Source: Glandiceps talaboti
Taxonomy: Eukaryota > Hemichordata > Enteropneusta > Spengelidae
Direction of reading: 5' to 3'
Length of the DNA: 50,000 nucleotides
Assembly (NCBI RefSeq): GCF_964340395.1
Contig: NC_135566.1
Location: forward strand, 9,377,501-9,427,500
Numbering within the stretch: the first letter of the stretch is position 1; each line of letters opens with the position of its first letter. A model generated the notes under the pieces. The model did no database searches, was not told the origin of the DNA, and saw only the letters and a program-made list of their open reading frames with translations. The translations under genes and the position numbers were made by a program. Positions 32,748 to 44,537 of the stretch are shown piece by piece.

Positions 32748-35121
32748 ATCACCCTCAGTTATCAGTCCTTGATAGTACTGACAAACTGTACCTTTGTTCT
32801 ACTTTCCCAAAGACAACATCACCTCTAACATGCTGGGGTCAGGATGTACCATGGTTCGATATCTAAAGATGTCAGTTTAGCCATGACCATTGTTTGAACA
32901 AAAGCACTTTGAGCATTCTGATCACGATTTGAAATTGAAAACTGGTTGTTGATAATAGGAAAACTTATTTGAATGAATGATAGTTGACTAATACTATTTT
33001 TTCCATGGCTTCCACAACATTGCTTTTTGAAATTGTAGATAAACCAAGACTTGTGCATTTTAGCACACAATTCACCTTCTGAGTACAACTATGTCATGTG
33101 ACCACGTACCCAGTTCTATTATTTTATTGACATTGACTTTTTGTATTATTCTTTTCCTAAACCGGTTGAATCTGACATGGGACCAATACAAAAAAAATGA
33201 ACGACTGCCATTTGGATGATTTTTTCCAACCTCGAGAATTCATTGCCTTAGTGAAAGGGCATGCCATCACAACAAATATGTATATGCAATACAAAAACTG
33301 TCGATCACCGGTCATTTTAATACAAACTAAACAAGAATTTTTAAATATTTATATTTATATTGCGTAATAATTGTGATAAATCTCTCTTTCATTCATGAAT
33401 AGTCACATTTCGATTGCAAATACAGACTGGACAGTCAACGTGACGTAAGAATGAAGTTGACGACACTCTGCATTTCGACTAACAATCTGGACAGGATTAT
33501 CCTCGTTCAGCAAAAAAAATATGAAAACATTTCTATCCGGATCGGAGTACTTATTATGTTTTTTCCCGGTTACATGATAATGAATTTTTTAACAAGGCGA
33601 TACCTGAAATAAGAAATTAATGACAGGCTCATTTTCACTTTTTCAAAATTTCTGCCACATGCGTAGGCAAAGAATTATATTATATTATAGGCAGGACAGT
33701 CGTTCTCGGTAAGTCTAGTTGTGACAAACTGAATAATTTCCAAAATCCTCATTGACGGGATAACGACTAGTTCGCACAAAATGTCGTCAACGCCTCAAAT
33801 GGCGGGGAAACTTCCAAAAGCGATTACTTCACATTTAGTGTAAGCTTACACACGGAAAGAACTCATTCTCATTTCAGTAATAATACATTGTTAACTTCCA
33901 TCCAAAATTATTTGAATTTTCATATTTATTTATTTACAACATTTCAGAAATTGTCAGTAATTGTCTGAAAAATATGCAAATATTACACTTCCGGTATTAA
34001 CAGCAACAATAATACTTACTACACACAAGCAATAAGGAATAGTAAAGATTTGTTCACATTGAGGCAAATATTTCCTGTTTTGTATTTACCATTAAGGCTT
34101 TAAAAACGATTTGTAACCATATACTTTCTATGATTGTATTCTATCTCCACTTAATGACCTGCGAGTTGAGAGAAAATTGGACATCGCATTTTGACTTATC
34201 TGTTCTGCATGTATACAGGTGTGTAATTTCAGAATATATACATGTATGTTGCTGTGATCATAGAACTTGAACAGAGATATACACACATATTTGTATTCAG
34301 AGATGTGTGTATAAGTAATAGTACATGGTCTGTAATTTTTGAACTTCAGAACTGTATCACATCCATGTAACAGGTCTGTTGGTACAGGTATGTATACCGC
34401 GGGTGTGTAATTATTTTTAAAATCTCAAAACGAGTAAAAGTAATGTTTTGAATGCGTGTCAATCATATAACATTATGATAAACTCAGATTCGTGAAACAC
34501 CTCGCCACGCATCCATGTTTACCGTCATGTACACACAGGTACTCTCAAATATTGAAAAGACAGACCCTTGACATGCCTGTTTATACATCAGTGTATCAGC
34601 AGTGTACCGACACCAATGTATCTAGCAATGTATCCACACCTCTGTTGACAGGCCTGTAACTACATCTATGTTACAACCCTGTACCATTTTTGCTGACACA
34701 GACCTGTACCACACACAGGAATGTGACGGGCTCGGCACAGGATCTGTTACACGGATGAAATTTTATGATGGCTACAATATCCGCTCAGGTGGCTATTTCT
34801 GTTTTGCGACTCGGTTGATTTTGATCGTAAATTTCCAAAAAGCGACTTGTGTGTTGAATTCAATTGAATGGCATAATTTAAAAAAAAATGATTATCAAAA
34901 ATATTCTTGCGATTACGCATAAAATGTTTGATAAATGATGTCAATGTCCAATTTTCCCTTCCTTTTATTCTTCCGTCACAAGTTTTTTGACTTTTTGAAG
35001 AAATTTTACGTGTGCTAACCGATATTCATGTTCAAATACTTATAATTTGTGTACATTTTTGTCTTTTGAATTTACTAAAGCAACGGTTTATTAATGTAAA
35101 GTTTTATTGTGCTATTTTTTG

Positions 35122-35127
35122 AATAAA
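35122..35127 (+). terminator. Candidate polyadenylation signal AATAAA
   Basis: AATAAA in GAATAAATG, 3386 bp after the receptor stop, followed by AT-rich then GT-containing text. It is a candidate only; long 3' UTRs are common for receptor mRNAs. Confidence 0.4.
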
Positions 35128-35479
35128 TGTTACATATTATAAGAACATTCATTCTGTGCCATCTGTGTGTTCATTCACACCCTATATGTCCCACCATTAG
35201 CTAAGCAAGTTGCAAAGAGAGATTGATGGACAGGAGGGTGGTCTAGGGGATAATCAAGGTCAAGAAGAACACTCTACTGTGACGGAATTCAACCATTAAG
35301 ACGTGTGAGGTCACTGTGGATGTGATCAGAAAATGTCAGTTTTGGAGTCAATACACCATAGTGTAGCAATGACTTACTAGTTCTTATCAATGGCATCTGT
35401 CTCTGAAGACAACAATGTTGTAGTGGCTACTCCCTTTATAATAGCTCGATTAATTGTTGCCTTCCATAAGGAAGTGCAC

Positions 35480-35760
35480 TGTTATGCCTCTGTCTGTCTG
35501 TGGACACGATCTCTCAAAAACCGCTGCATCAATGGAACTTGCTACATATCGTCCTTATGGTAACATCAAGAACTGCTTAGATTTTGATAAATATCCTATG
35601 AATAATAAATAATATATTTGCATAATTAACGAATTTCAGTAATCAGACTATATCTCCAGAGTGCAAGCTTCATATTCTATGTAATCTGGTACATACATTT
35701 GTGATACCAAAGCTCATATGCCCTGAATATATTTTTGATTAGCTTTTATCAATGTATGTC
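35480..35760 (+). repeat. Putative dispersed-repeat fragment
   Basis: CTGTCTGTCTGTGG then ATCTCTCAAAAACCGCTGCA and TGGAACTTG, followed by AT-rich text. It is similar in layout to about 6060-6600. Boundaries are not visible. Confidence 0.35.
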
Positions 35761-36068
35761 GAAGCGTGGCAGACATCAGTCTTCACAAGATATCTTCTCC
35801 TGTAGCACTTTTATACTTGAATCTCAAATGGGATGCAATTTCACCTCCAGTGTAAGATAAAGGGATTATTTATAATTAATGTAAGAACAAAACCGTTTCA
35901 TAAACTTGAAATAAATCGATACTAAATATCCGTGGAAGTAACATTCATAAATTGGGTAATTTATTTTCACAAAACTGGCACTATCCTAGCTGAAATTCGT
36001 CTACACATTCAATAATTTAGGATGCACTAAAAAAAACAGGAGGGTGAGACAACGAATTCTCAGCATGA

Positions 36069-36083
36069 CCACTAGAGGGCAGG
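36069..36083 (+). promoter_or_regulatory. CTCF-like motif
   Basis: CCACTAGAGGGCAGG is close to the conserved CTCF core as known in vertebrates. It lies about 0.9 kb after the candidate poly(A) signal and between the two proposed receptor genes. Binding is not shown. Confidence 0.35.
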
Positions 36084-36596
36084 TCAAAATGGCAATACGG
36101 TGATATACATGAACTCGAAAAATCGGTCTTTAAAGTTTTAGTTAAAAGTTACATACATGATAATTAAATGCAAAAATCAATATTTTTAATTATCAATTAT
36201 CAATCTATACTAGTCAACTTTTTCTTTCGGTTATAATAATTAAAATTACAAATCTTTTTACTCTTTTGTTATCAACTTTAAAAGATGGTGCACTTTTAAG
36301 AACAGTGACCTCAATCCATGAGATTGGTTAACATATGAAAATCATAGCCTTTCGTGTTCAAGGAGGAAAGAGGTTGGGTAATCCTATTAATGGCAATGTA
36401 ACATTACATTTAAACTTCCCAAGACGTGATCTGAATTCAACCACTGATAAAGATCATGACAACTCTATAGATGACTGGTATCAGCTTAACTAATAGTCTT
36501 ACGGTCTTGTTGACCTACTTAGCAATGTCAAAGCAGAAGTACATCTACCTTAATTGACTAAACCTATACGACACGTGTAAAACGAGTAAATATAGT

Positions 36597-36908
36597 GTGT
36601 ATGCATATGTATGTATGTACGTATGTATGTATGTAGGTAGGTAGGTATGTAGGTATGTATGTAGGTAGGTAGGTAGGTAGGTAGGTAGGTAGGTATTGTG
36701 TATGTATGTGTATGTATGTATGTATGTATGTATGTATGTATGTATGTATGTATGGGTGTATGCATGTATGTATGTATGTATGTATGTATGCATGCATGCA
36801 TGCATGTATGTATGTATGTATGTATGTATGTATGTATGTATGTATGTATGTATGTATGTATGCATGTCTGTATGTATGTATGTATGTATGTATGCATGTA
36901 TGTATGTT
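36597..36908. repeat. Compound (TATG)n-(TAGG)n microsatellite
   Basis: TATG units with a TAGG-rich block (about 36632-36693) and scattered TGCA units. Long periodic ORFs on both strands are artefacts of it. Confidence 0.95.
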
Positions 36909-37004
36909 CGACTTAGAGTACGTACGTTGCTCATATCTCTCACTCACACTCACTGTCTCTCTCTTGTCTCTTCGCGTATCTCTCTCTCTCTATGTCTGCC
37001 TGCC

Positions 37005-37037
37005 TTTCTGTCTGTCTGTCTGCCTGTCTGTCTGTCT

Positions 37038-37093
<56 letters not shown>

Positions 37094-37094
37094 G
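37005..37094. repeat. (CTGT)n followed by (ACAG)n: near-perfect palindrome
   Basis: CTGT units (37008-37038, one GCC interruption) turn directly into ACAG units (to 37094). The junction CTGTCTG-A-CAGACAG is centred at 37039, so about 34 bp on each side can pair as a hairpin or cruciform. Confidence 0.9.
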
Positions 37095-39040
37095 CAACTT
37101 GCCAAGAAGGCTTCGTCTGTTTCAGTGATATCGACCCCCTTGCGGTCACTACGATACCCTACTGCCTCCTCGACACAACATACATTTGTAAATTTATAAC
37201 CACTGACAAAAGATGTTTAGCTGTTCTGATGTGTCCTCCCTCTGGTGGCGAAGGATATCTGCCCTACCTTCCTCCCACTGGGTTTCAACTTGCCCGCCAG
37301 TCCACTGCCCACCTAATATTGTCAATGATTTACCCACTCCCCACTAGGATAACTTGTGCTTTCCACTATACCAACAATTCATTTTGGCATACACAATATG
37401 CATTGCCCTACAGACATCATCATGTTTCCCCTCCCACTGTATCAAAATCAGGACTTTCTTGTCGCAATTCTTTCTTGTTTGCTCCCCTCCGATATCCTGC
37501 TACCGATCGAAAAATTCGTAAGAACAGTTTTTTGCACCTTGGTGTTCCCCTCGTTTGCAAAGCGAAATGCAAAGTTTTCAAATCTGATGTTAATTTTCCA
37601 GGTTTGATTTCTAATTACTCCCTTAAGGTCACTTTTGCAGGTTAAGCCAGATTTGACTTTTCAGACAGCGAGCAGTATTGAGAGGGAAAATACAAGACTT
37701 AGTCTAGTCTGACGATGACTGAATGATGGAAAACAGCGCCACCTATACTGAGAATTCAAAGGTTCAGCTAAAACTTTGCTTTACTCAGTAATCGAGAAAT
37801 GTGTCGATTTGACAAAATTCTGAATAAAAGTTAAATACCAACTTTGAAATGATATGGATGATTATGAAATGTAGCAAACTTGTATTTATCTGAAAACGAT
37901 AATTCAAATTTTAAGACTAAGAGACAGTCGTGTGCCTTGTGTGTTACTATAGTAACACAATGTATGAGTTGTCTAAAAGACCTAAATGATGATCAGCAAT
38001 AACGTAACACATGTACAACTCATGCTTGACCATGTTACCTCTTAGAACAAATCAATGTGAATCTCATCCACATATTTATATATATCATTTTTTTAACTAT
38101 TTTCTATCGGCATTGGAAAGGGATTTCGATGTTTTTTTTCTCCGTTTATTTATTGCCTTAAGGGCACCTGTATCATCATCAACTTACATTTGATTTGGGA
38201 TGAAAACATAGCACATCGGTAACTTAATTGACCTTGAAATCTTGTAAATACACGCTACTGCACTTGATATGTGTTCAGCAATTTTAAGATTTCCTGCAAG
38301 GGTCTATGGGAAAATCCCTGGTGACGTGGTGGTCTAAAGTACAATCATTATATCGCAACGTAGTAAACTAGTGTAAAAGACAAACACCACTAAATATTGA
38401 CTGTAACCTCATCAAATACCTTCAAAACTAAGTCATGGCTTCCTTGAATGAAAGTTACGCTGCGCCTCTTTAATTTGCAAACTACCTGTCACAAAGATGT
38501 TGTGATTTGGTACATGAATTTGAGGAAAGGCGCTTTGGATTCTAAAATAACTTTAATTGTGTTTATCATCAGTAACAAGATCTTGACATTCTTGTAACCC
38601 CACACCATAGACATAAATATAGACTTACCACTTGACCTTTATTCATGTTTCCTGACATTTGACCCCTGAAGAGACAGGTCAAACTAGCAGTGTTTGTTAT
38701 CAACCATCTTTCAAAAAAAAGGACGTTGGATTACTTTACAAGCGTATACGTATGATGCGCATATTCTTTAATGCAGCGACGTATTCTAAGCGCTGCTGTG
38801 CACTTCTTATTTCCCCTAGTGTAGAAATAGAACAGTATACGGCGTTCATTTAACAACTTTTACTCCTGGAGAGCATACAACCCCTGCAGCCAGTGAGGCA
38901 CAAATGATTCAAGTTGTCATATATCCTACCAGGTCCCCATTTATCAGCTATATACAGCTCGTTTGACCAGGGTTCGGTGTTTGTTCATATCTTCAGCTTG
39001 CCCAATCAAGCTGCCATTCAGAAACGAATGGCAGCTGCCA

Positions 39041-39090
39041 GACTCGAACCAACAACTTTTACATATTTCAAGCCGACCACTCTCAAATCA
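39041..39090 (-). mobile_element. tRNA-like SINE head (minus strand)
   Basis: On the minus strand, TTTGAGAGTGGTCGGCTTG resembles a tRNA D-arm/A box and GGTTCGAGTC (39041-39050) is a near-perfect B box. The lack of arm pairing argues against a live tRNA gene. Confidence 0.45.
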
Positions 39091-39756
39091 TTCGATGATC
39101 ATGTTGTGTCTTCTAGCCAAAACGTAAGAATCGAAAATAATAGTCGATAAACAATCGGAGCATATAATACAACCATGTAATAAAATAAACCTCATCAGGT
39201 ATAATTTACATTAGGATTTATAAGATATACAGTCAATTAACCGTGAGCCATTAACAAGAAAATTACATCGGATCAAAAGAATGCAATTTGTCAGAGCTTT
39301 AATCCCAAATTTATGGTGGAATTTGTGAGGCTGATGTTAAATTAAATGAGGGTGACTGCCGTGCAATGGAACATTCCATGCACTCTATGTTTTAACATTA
39401 CATCATGCCTTTACACCTTCACTTTTAGCTTACGTAGCCATACATTAAAAGTGATTCTGACGCTGATGAACGACGCCAATGATTATCATGACTATCAGCA
39501 GTGACTCCTGTCTCCCTCAACAGCACTTTTATTTTTATCATGTACACAGCTAGCCGAAGGCAAAAGACAGAAGCCAGCGAGTTTTGGGTTAATAGTGTTC
39601 AATGTCAAGCAAAAGGAACGCGGGTATGGCTTTCCATTACTTTGTGCCACTATTGCGACTCTGGTCATTCTATCTAAACTGTAGTCATCATAGAGACACA
39701 GAGAGACGCACACATGTGCACGCACACAGACACGCACGCATATACGACAGACATAT

Positions 39757-40003
<247 letters not shown>

Positions 40004-40236
40004 TGATAATATATATTAGTTGAGTATTTGCATCATGCTATTGTTATTATGATCCTCATTGCTAATTAGTAAACCAATTCACAAGTTGGTGATCCTTAGG
40101 CCAGGAACCTGTGAATTCATTGAATCCGTAGGGTGAAAGGCCAAGGGTTAGTGAGTTGGCTTCTCACCTGATCAGAAATAGAAAGGTACACACCAGGACC
40201 AGCTAACAAGGACGGCACACGAAATGTACAAGTTGA

Positions 40237-40315
40237 CGCGTTAGATCAACTGGCTAGAGCACTCTGGCCAGTATTCAGGACCGCTCGGACGTGGGTTTGA
40301 CTCCTATGCGTGTCA
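40237..40315 (+). mobile_element. tRNA-derived SINE head
   Basis: TTAGATCAACTGGCTAGAGCA (from 40241) is nearly a standard tRNA D-arm/A box, and GGTTTGACTCC (40294-40304) is a B box at normal spacing. The 5' acceptor stem does not pair well with the 3' end. The unit sits upstream of a (GA)n array that could be a tail. Best read as a SINE head or tRNA pseudogene. Confidence 0.55.
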
Positions 40316-40348
40316 CTTTCCTTTCCTCGGTTCCATTTATATACATTA

Positions 40349-40352
<4 letters not shown>

Positions 40353-40442
<90 letters not shown>
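40353..40442. repeat. (GA)45 dinucleotide microsatellite
   Basis: Uninterrupted GA repeat of about 90 bp; a mirror-type purine tract. Confidence 0.97.
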
Positions 40443-40446
<4 letters not shown>

Positions 40447-41263
40447 TTAAACTAATGGTTGAATTAATTATTCAAACCTGTTTTGATGAAATTCCAGAAT
40501 TTTGCAACGTTTATCTATCGTAACAATTTCAAATTCATATTTTGACGACTATATTATACACCAATAATGACAATTATTATACAATGACCACATTTCTTGA
40601 CAAATATGCATATACATACACAGTCAGCCTTTATTGTCTACGACGAAGGGATAGATTCATCCCAGAGCTGATTGCCCTGATATCTCGACTGTATCTAACA
40701 CAGTCTGTAGGTTTAAGAATGATTGCCATTGGTGGGTTAAGAAGCAATATCACGTGACTACAAATTGTTGTTGCTCTCACAACTAGATTATCAGAGTATG
40801 ACGAAGATGACCACTAACTCACCGTTGTCGAAGAATATTGAGTGTTGGTTAAACTTACTTGATGTTCAGATCAAACAGAAAAACCGTTACGCTACCATCT
40901 ATGAAGTAATGTTACTTGTGTACACCGTGGATCTATGTCGATAGCCTGACTTCTTCCACACAGAGATAGATTTACTAAAAAGGCTCAATCTAATTGCATT
41001 CGTGTATTCATCCACTCAATAAGGGCTAGCAAAGTGTTATATTAGCCGCGAAGACTCCTTTCTGTGTGCATCGCTCTCTTTTTAGTTCCGTTGTTGCTGT
41101 CACTGTGGAAGTCGTCCAAACGTGATAACCGTTCGTGTTTTGTCACCTGTCGCCAATCCAGAAAAGAGCCGGGAATATTCCAACTGTAATTTCCCATCGT
41201 CGTTGATCGGTTGCACCATCACTTATAATATACGGGTGTCACCGTTGACTTTGTTAGCCAATA

Positions 41264-41330
41264 ATGAGGACTGTGTTACTGGACATACTTGTGGTCTTGC
41301 TGTGTCTCGGGATACTTTCTCACCGCAAAG
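41264..41330 (+). CDS. Candidate signal-peptide exon 1 of a second (tandem receptor?) gene, partial
   Basis: ATG at 41264, preceded by an in-frame TAG at 41255, opens 22 codons plus one base: MRTVLLDILVVLLCLGIL, then SHRK and a split codon starting G. The donor at 41331 reads AAAG|GTAATG, so the intron would be phase 1 as after receptor exon 1. The leader is strongly hydrophobic. Both leaders share an in-frame TTGCTGT (Leu-Leu) about 30 nt after the ATG and end near CTTTCT..C..CAAA. A second shared word, TACTGGACA, is out of frame between the two. No further exon is seen before 50 kb, which is no contradiction, since intron 1 of the first gene is 13.8 kb. It could still be a chance hydrophobic frame or a different secreted/membrane protein. 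Confidence 0.4.
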
Positions 41331-44122
41331 GTAATGTACCGAAATATTTCACACATTGCAGTCATTTATATATAGACTTTAGGAGATGGTAAACTTTGAG
41401 CACGATGTTGTGTTTTGCCAATATATACTTGTTCGGTGTTATAATCAAAGACACCAGCTGACATTAACACACAAATTGCGTCGTCACAATTGCGGTTAAA
41501 ATGAGCAGAAAATTGATCTCGCTTGGATAGATTGAATAATTATCCATATTAGTAAATCCGGTGGGAGATTAGTTAACATGTAACGTTGACAACGCGGGTC
41601 TGTGCTCTGTCTGATTCGAATGACGTGAAAGCTCTCCTTCAAAAGCATCGGAGTTAATCTTGAAAAAAATTACATCATTATTCTGCAAATGTGTACTCTT
41701 AGTCCGATAATTGACACACAATTGTAAAGATACTAGTATTATTGCATGCGGTTGCTTAGTCAATGAACTGAATCACAGTGTAAATCCATAGTTTTTCATG
41801 TATCGAGTGACGTATGATACATACAACCTAAAACAAAACGTGCCGCCAGAAGTTGAACGTTTTGAAAAATTTAATTGAAAGATTTTAGCCAATAAAAACA
41901 ACACAATTTAACAAGCTGAGAGATTTCATCTGCAAACTGTCAGTCTTGGTCACGCTACAAATTTATTGCTTTCATTATTTACTATTCAAATCCGTACATT
42001 TTCCATTTTCCCGCTAATTTTACTTGGACAATATTCTAGTGTCAGCATTATTTTTTTTAAGTAGCTTTTTGCTCAGTCCAGGTCTTTAAGATGTACCGTA
42101 TGAGATTTGTGATATAGAAATTATCTATAAGTAAGATATATTTGTTCAGACTGATTGTAATGATCTTGAAAATATATAAACTTTGAAAAATAAAATGAAA
42201 TTAGGTTTATTATTTATGTAAAAACAACTGTACTGTGTTTTCTCTGAAAAAATAAAAATATTTGAAAGAGTATATAAAGAAAATTTATGTTTGTAACTCA
42301 ATAATTGCGATAAAACTTTGTAATGTTTTCTTGGGGTTTGTAAACAAACCTGGTAAAAACAAGTAATCACTACGTCACGTCCAGTCTGCGCATGCGTTTG
42401 TCGCTCCCCATATATTGAAACACCAGCTTGCATGAGTAGTTTGATTATATATCTTTACTTGTGGTTACAATGTTATTACTTGTGTTTAGCCAGTATGTTT
42501 ACAATTTCTTGTACTTCTTACAATAACAAACTATTTACAAACAGTTCAATATTTTGCAATTATTGAGTTACAAACAAGGATTTGGTCTGTGCTGTTTCAC
42601 ATTGTTTTAACGAGTAGAAAACACGGTACAGTTATTTTATGAATTAAAAATCCACTCGAAAAATTAAGTATTCCTCAGCTATATGGCCACTTCAAAAAAT
42701 ATACATGTCTAATTAACCGAAGCTCAGTCCACCTCAAAAGAACTAAAGAAAATGTCTACCGTTGAACGAAACTACATCACTTTATGCTTCGTAATATAAC
42801 AGCAATAGTGGGCTGAGAATCGATATTACTGGTGAAATTCTTTATTTTGTCAGGTTATTTTACTTTTAGTTCACTAATACGACCATGAAATGGTGATATA
42901 TGGGTGAATCGATTCATAACGTACTAAAGGAGCCCTATTTCTCATCATTTGAAAATATCCATTTTTACAATGCATTTCATTATACACATCATCAATGACT
43001 CTACTGCGATAATTGCAACTGTGAACGTAATGGCAAAGTTGTTTCTTGAATAAATCTGTGTACGGTGCTTACACTTCCACAGCCAAGTCGTTAATTGGAT
43101 GCAAATTTACTATGGCAACGCCGTTGATTCTCAAATCCGCGGGCCGTGCAAATTATAGCATGTGATATCTGTTATTGATCTCGGTAACCGCTTACAGGGA
43201 AGTAATTATAAGGAAATGAACTTGAACAGAGAATAACACAAATCCGATGAATTACATGCTGCTTGTATAGTTCTTTATCAAGTTCTCGCAAAAAAAGGAA
43301 ATTAAGATGATTGTGTTTAGCAATTGCGGCTGAAACCTGAGTGCGAAAAATTAAATGATGAATTTAAAAGAGAAAAGTGTACCCTTGGTGTTGCGTTGCA
43401 TGAAAGGTCTAAGGAGTAAGTGTAAGGTTTTTTTGTACTTATATTCTGTACAAATCAATACTTATGAGAAACCCTGTTAGATATTTGGAAGCGATAATTT
43501 TTCATTTGCATAGGTCATGAAAGTTCACAGTCGATTTATATACCAGTCAGAAATAATAGTGCTTGATTCCTGGAAAATCGCCTGTATACAAGTTTGTACT
43601 TGTTAAGCTCTGCCATCCAAGCTAAGCCGGTAGTTTTAAAGGTTAATCTAGATATAAGGAGTTGAAACACAGAATATACGTGTATGAGAAAAATTGTACG
43701 ATGAGGACATGAGAATTCTGTTTTAGTGGAGAATTGTTGTAGTGATATTACACGCCTAAGAGAGTGTTCTCTAATCTTTTGTCTGGAGAGATTCGGATGT
43801 TGAAATGAGAGTGATTGCTCCTGTGAGTTGAATTGATGTACTGATTGTGAGTTCACCAAGGGTCAAAGTTTGCACTGACTGACATTTTTGTCAACATTAT
43901 CAGAATTCTAGTCATTTACTAGAGCCTTCTTCCTCTTCTATTATACATTGAAATTTATTTATTGAAACGAAACGTTAGCATTCATTTGTTTTGTAAATGA
44001 CTAAGGAAAACTGACTACCCCAACTAGAGTTTTATTACTGTATAATGTTTATAGCTGGTTGCAATAATTAAACTGAAACACGGTTCAATAAAATCTACAT
44101 TTTGACAATGTGCCTTTTCTCG

Positions 44123-44154
44123 ACATACATACATACATACATACATACATACAT

Positions 44155-44185
<31 letters not shown>

Positions 44186-44537
44186 GACACACACACACAC
44201 ATACATACATACATACATACATACATACATACATACATACATACATACATACACACATACATACATGCATACACACACATACATACATACATACAGACAG
44301 ACAGACATACATACATACATACATACATACATACATACATACATACATACATACATACACACATACACACACACACATATATATATACATACATACATAC
44401 ATACATACATACATACATACATACATACACACACACACATACATACATACACACACACACACATACATACATACATACATACATACATACATACATACAT
44501 ACATACATACATACATACATACATACATACATACATA
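44123..44537. repeat. Long compound (CATA)n-(CA)n microsatellite
   Basis: About 415 bp of CATA units with CACA, CAGA and TATA interruptions. It is the source of several open frames over 140 codons on both strands, none real. Confidence 0.95.

Larger units (their letters stand above)
31737..35145 (+). other. Probable 3' UTR or downstream flank
   Basis: No coding signal. It holds a 40-bp tandem repeat (32631-32747) and a stretch rich in ACAGG/CCTGT and TGTA words (about 34200-34720). The first canonical AATAAA I see after the stop is at 35122. A weaker AGTAAA at 31914 would give a UTR of about 0.2 kb, so UTR length is undecided. Confidence 0.45.

Noticed and set aside
35225-35300. A-box-like TGGTCTAGGGGATAATC
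   Set aside because: No matching B box in the right orientation downstream (only GGAATTCAACC), so not called as a tRNA or SINE.
37229-37645. 138-codon plus-strand frame
   Set aside because: No recognisable domain, overlapping open frame in another phase, and a pyrimidine-rich composition that lowers stop frequency; not annotated as a gene.
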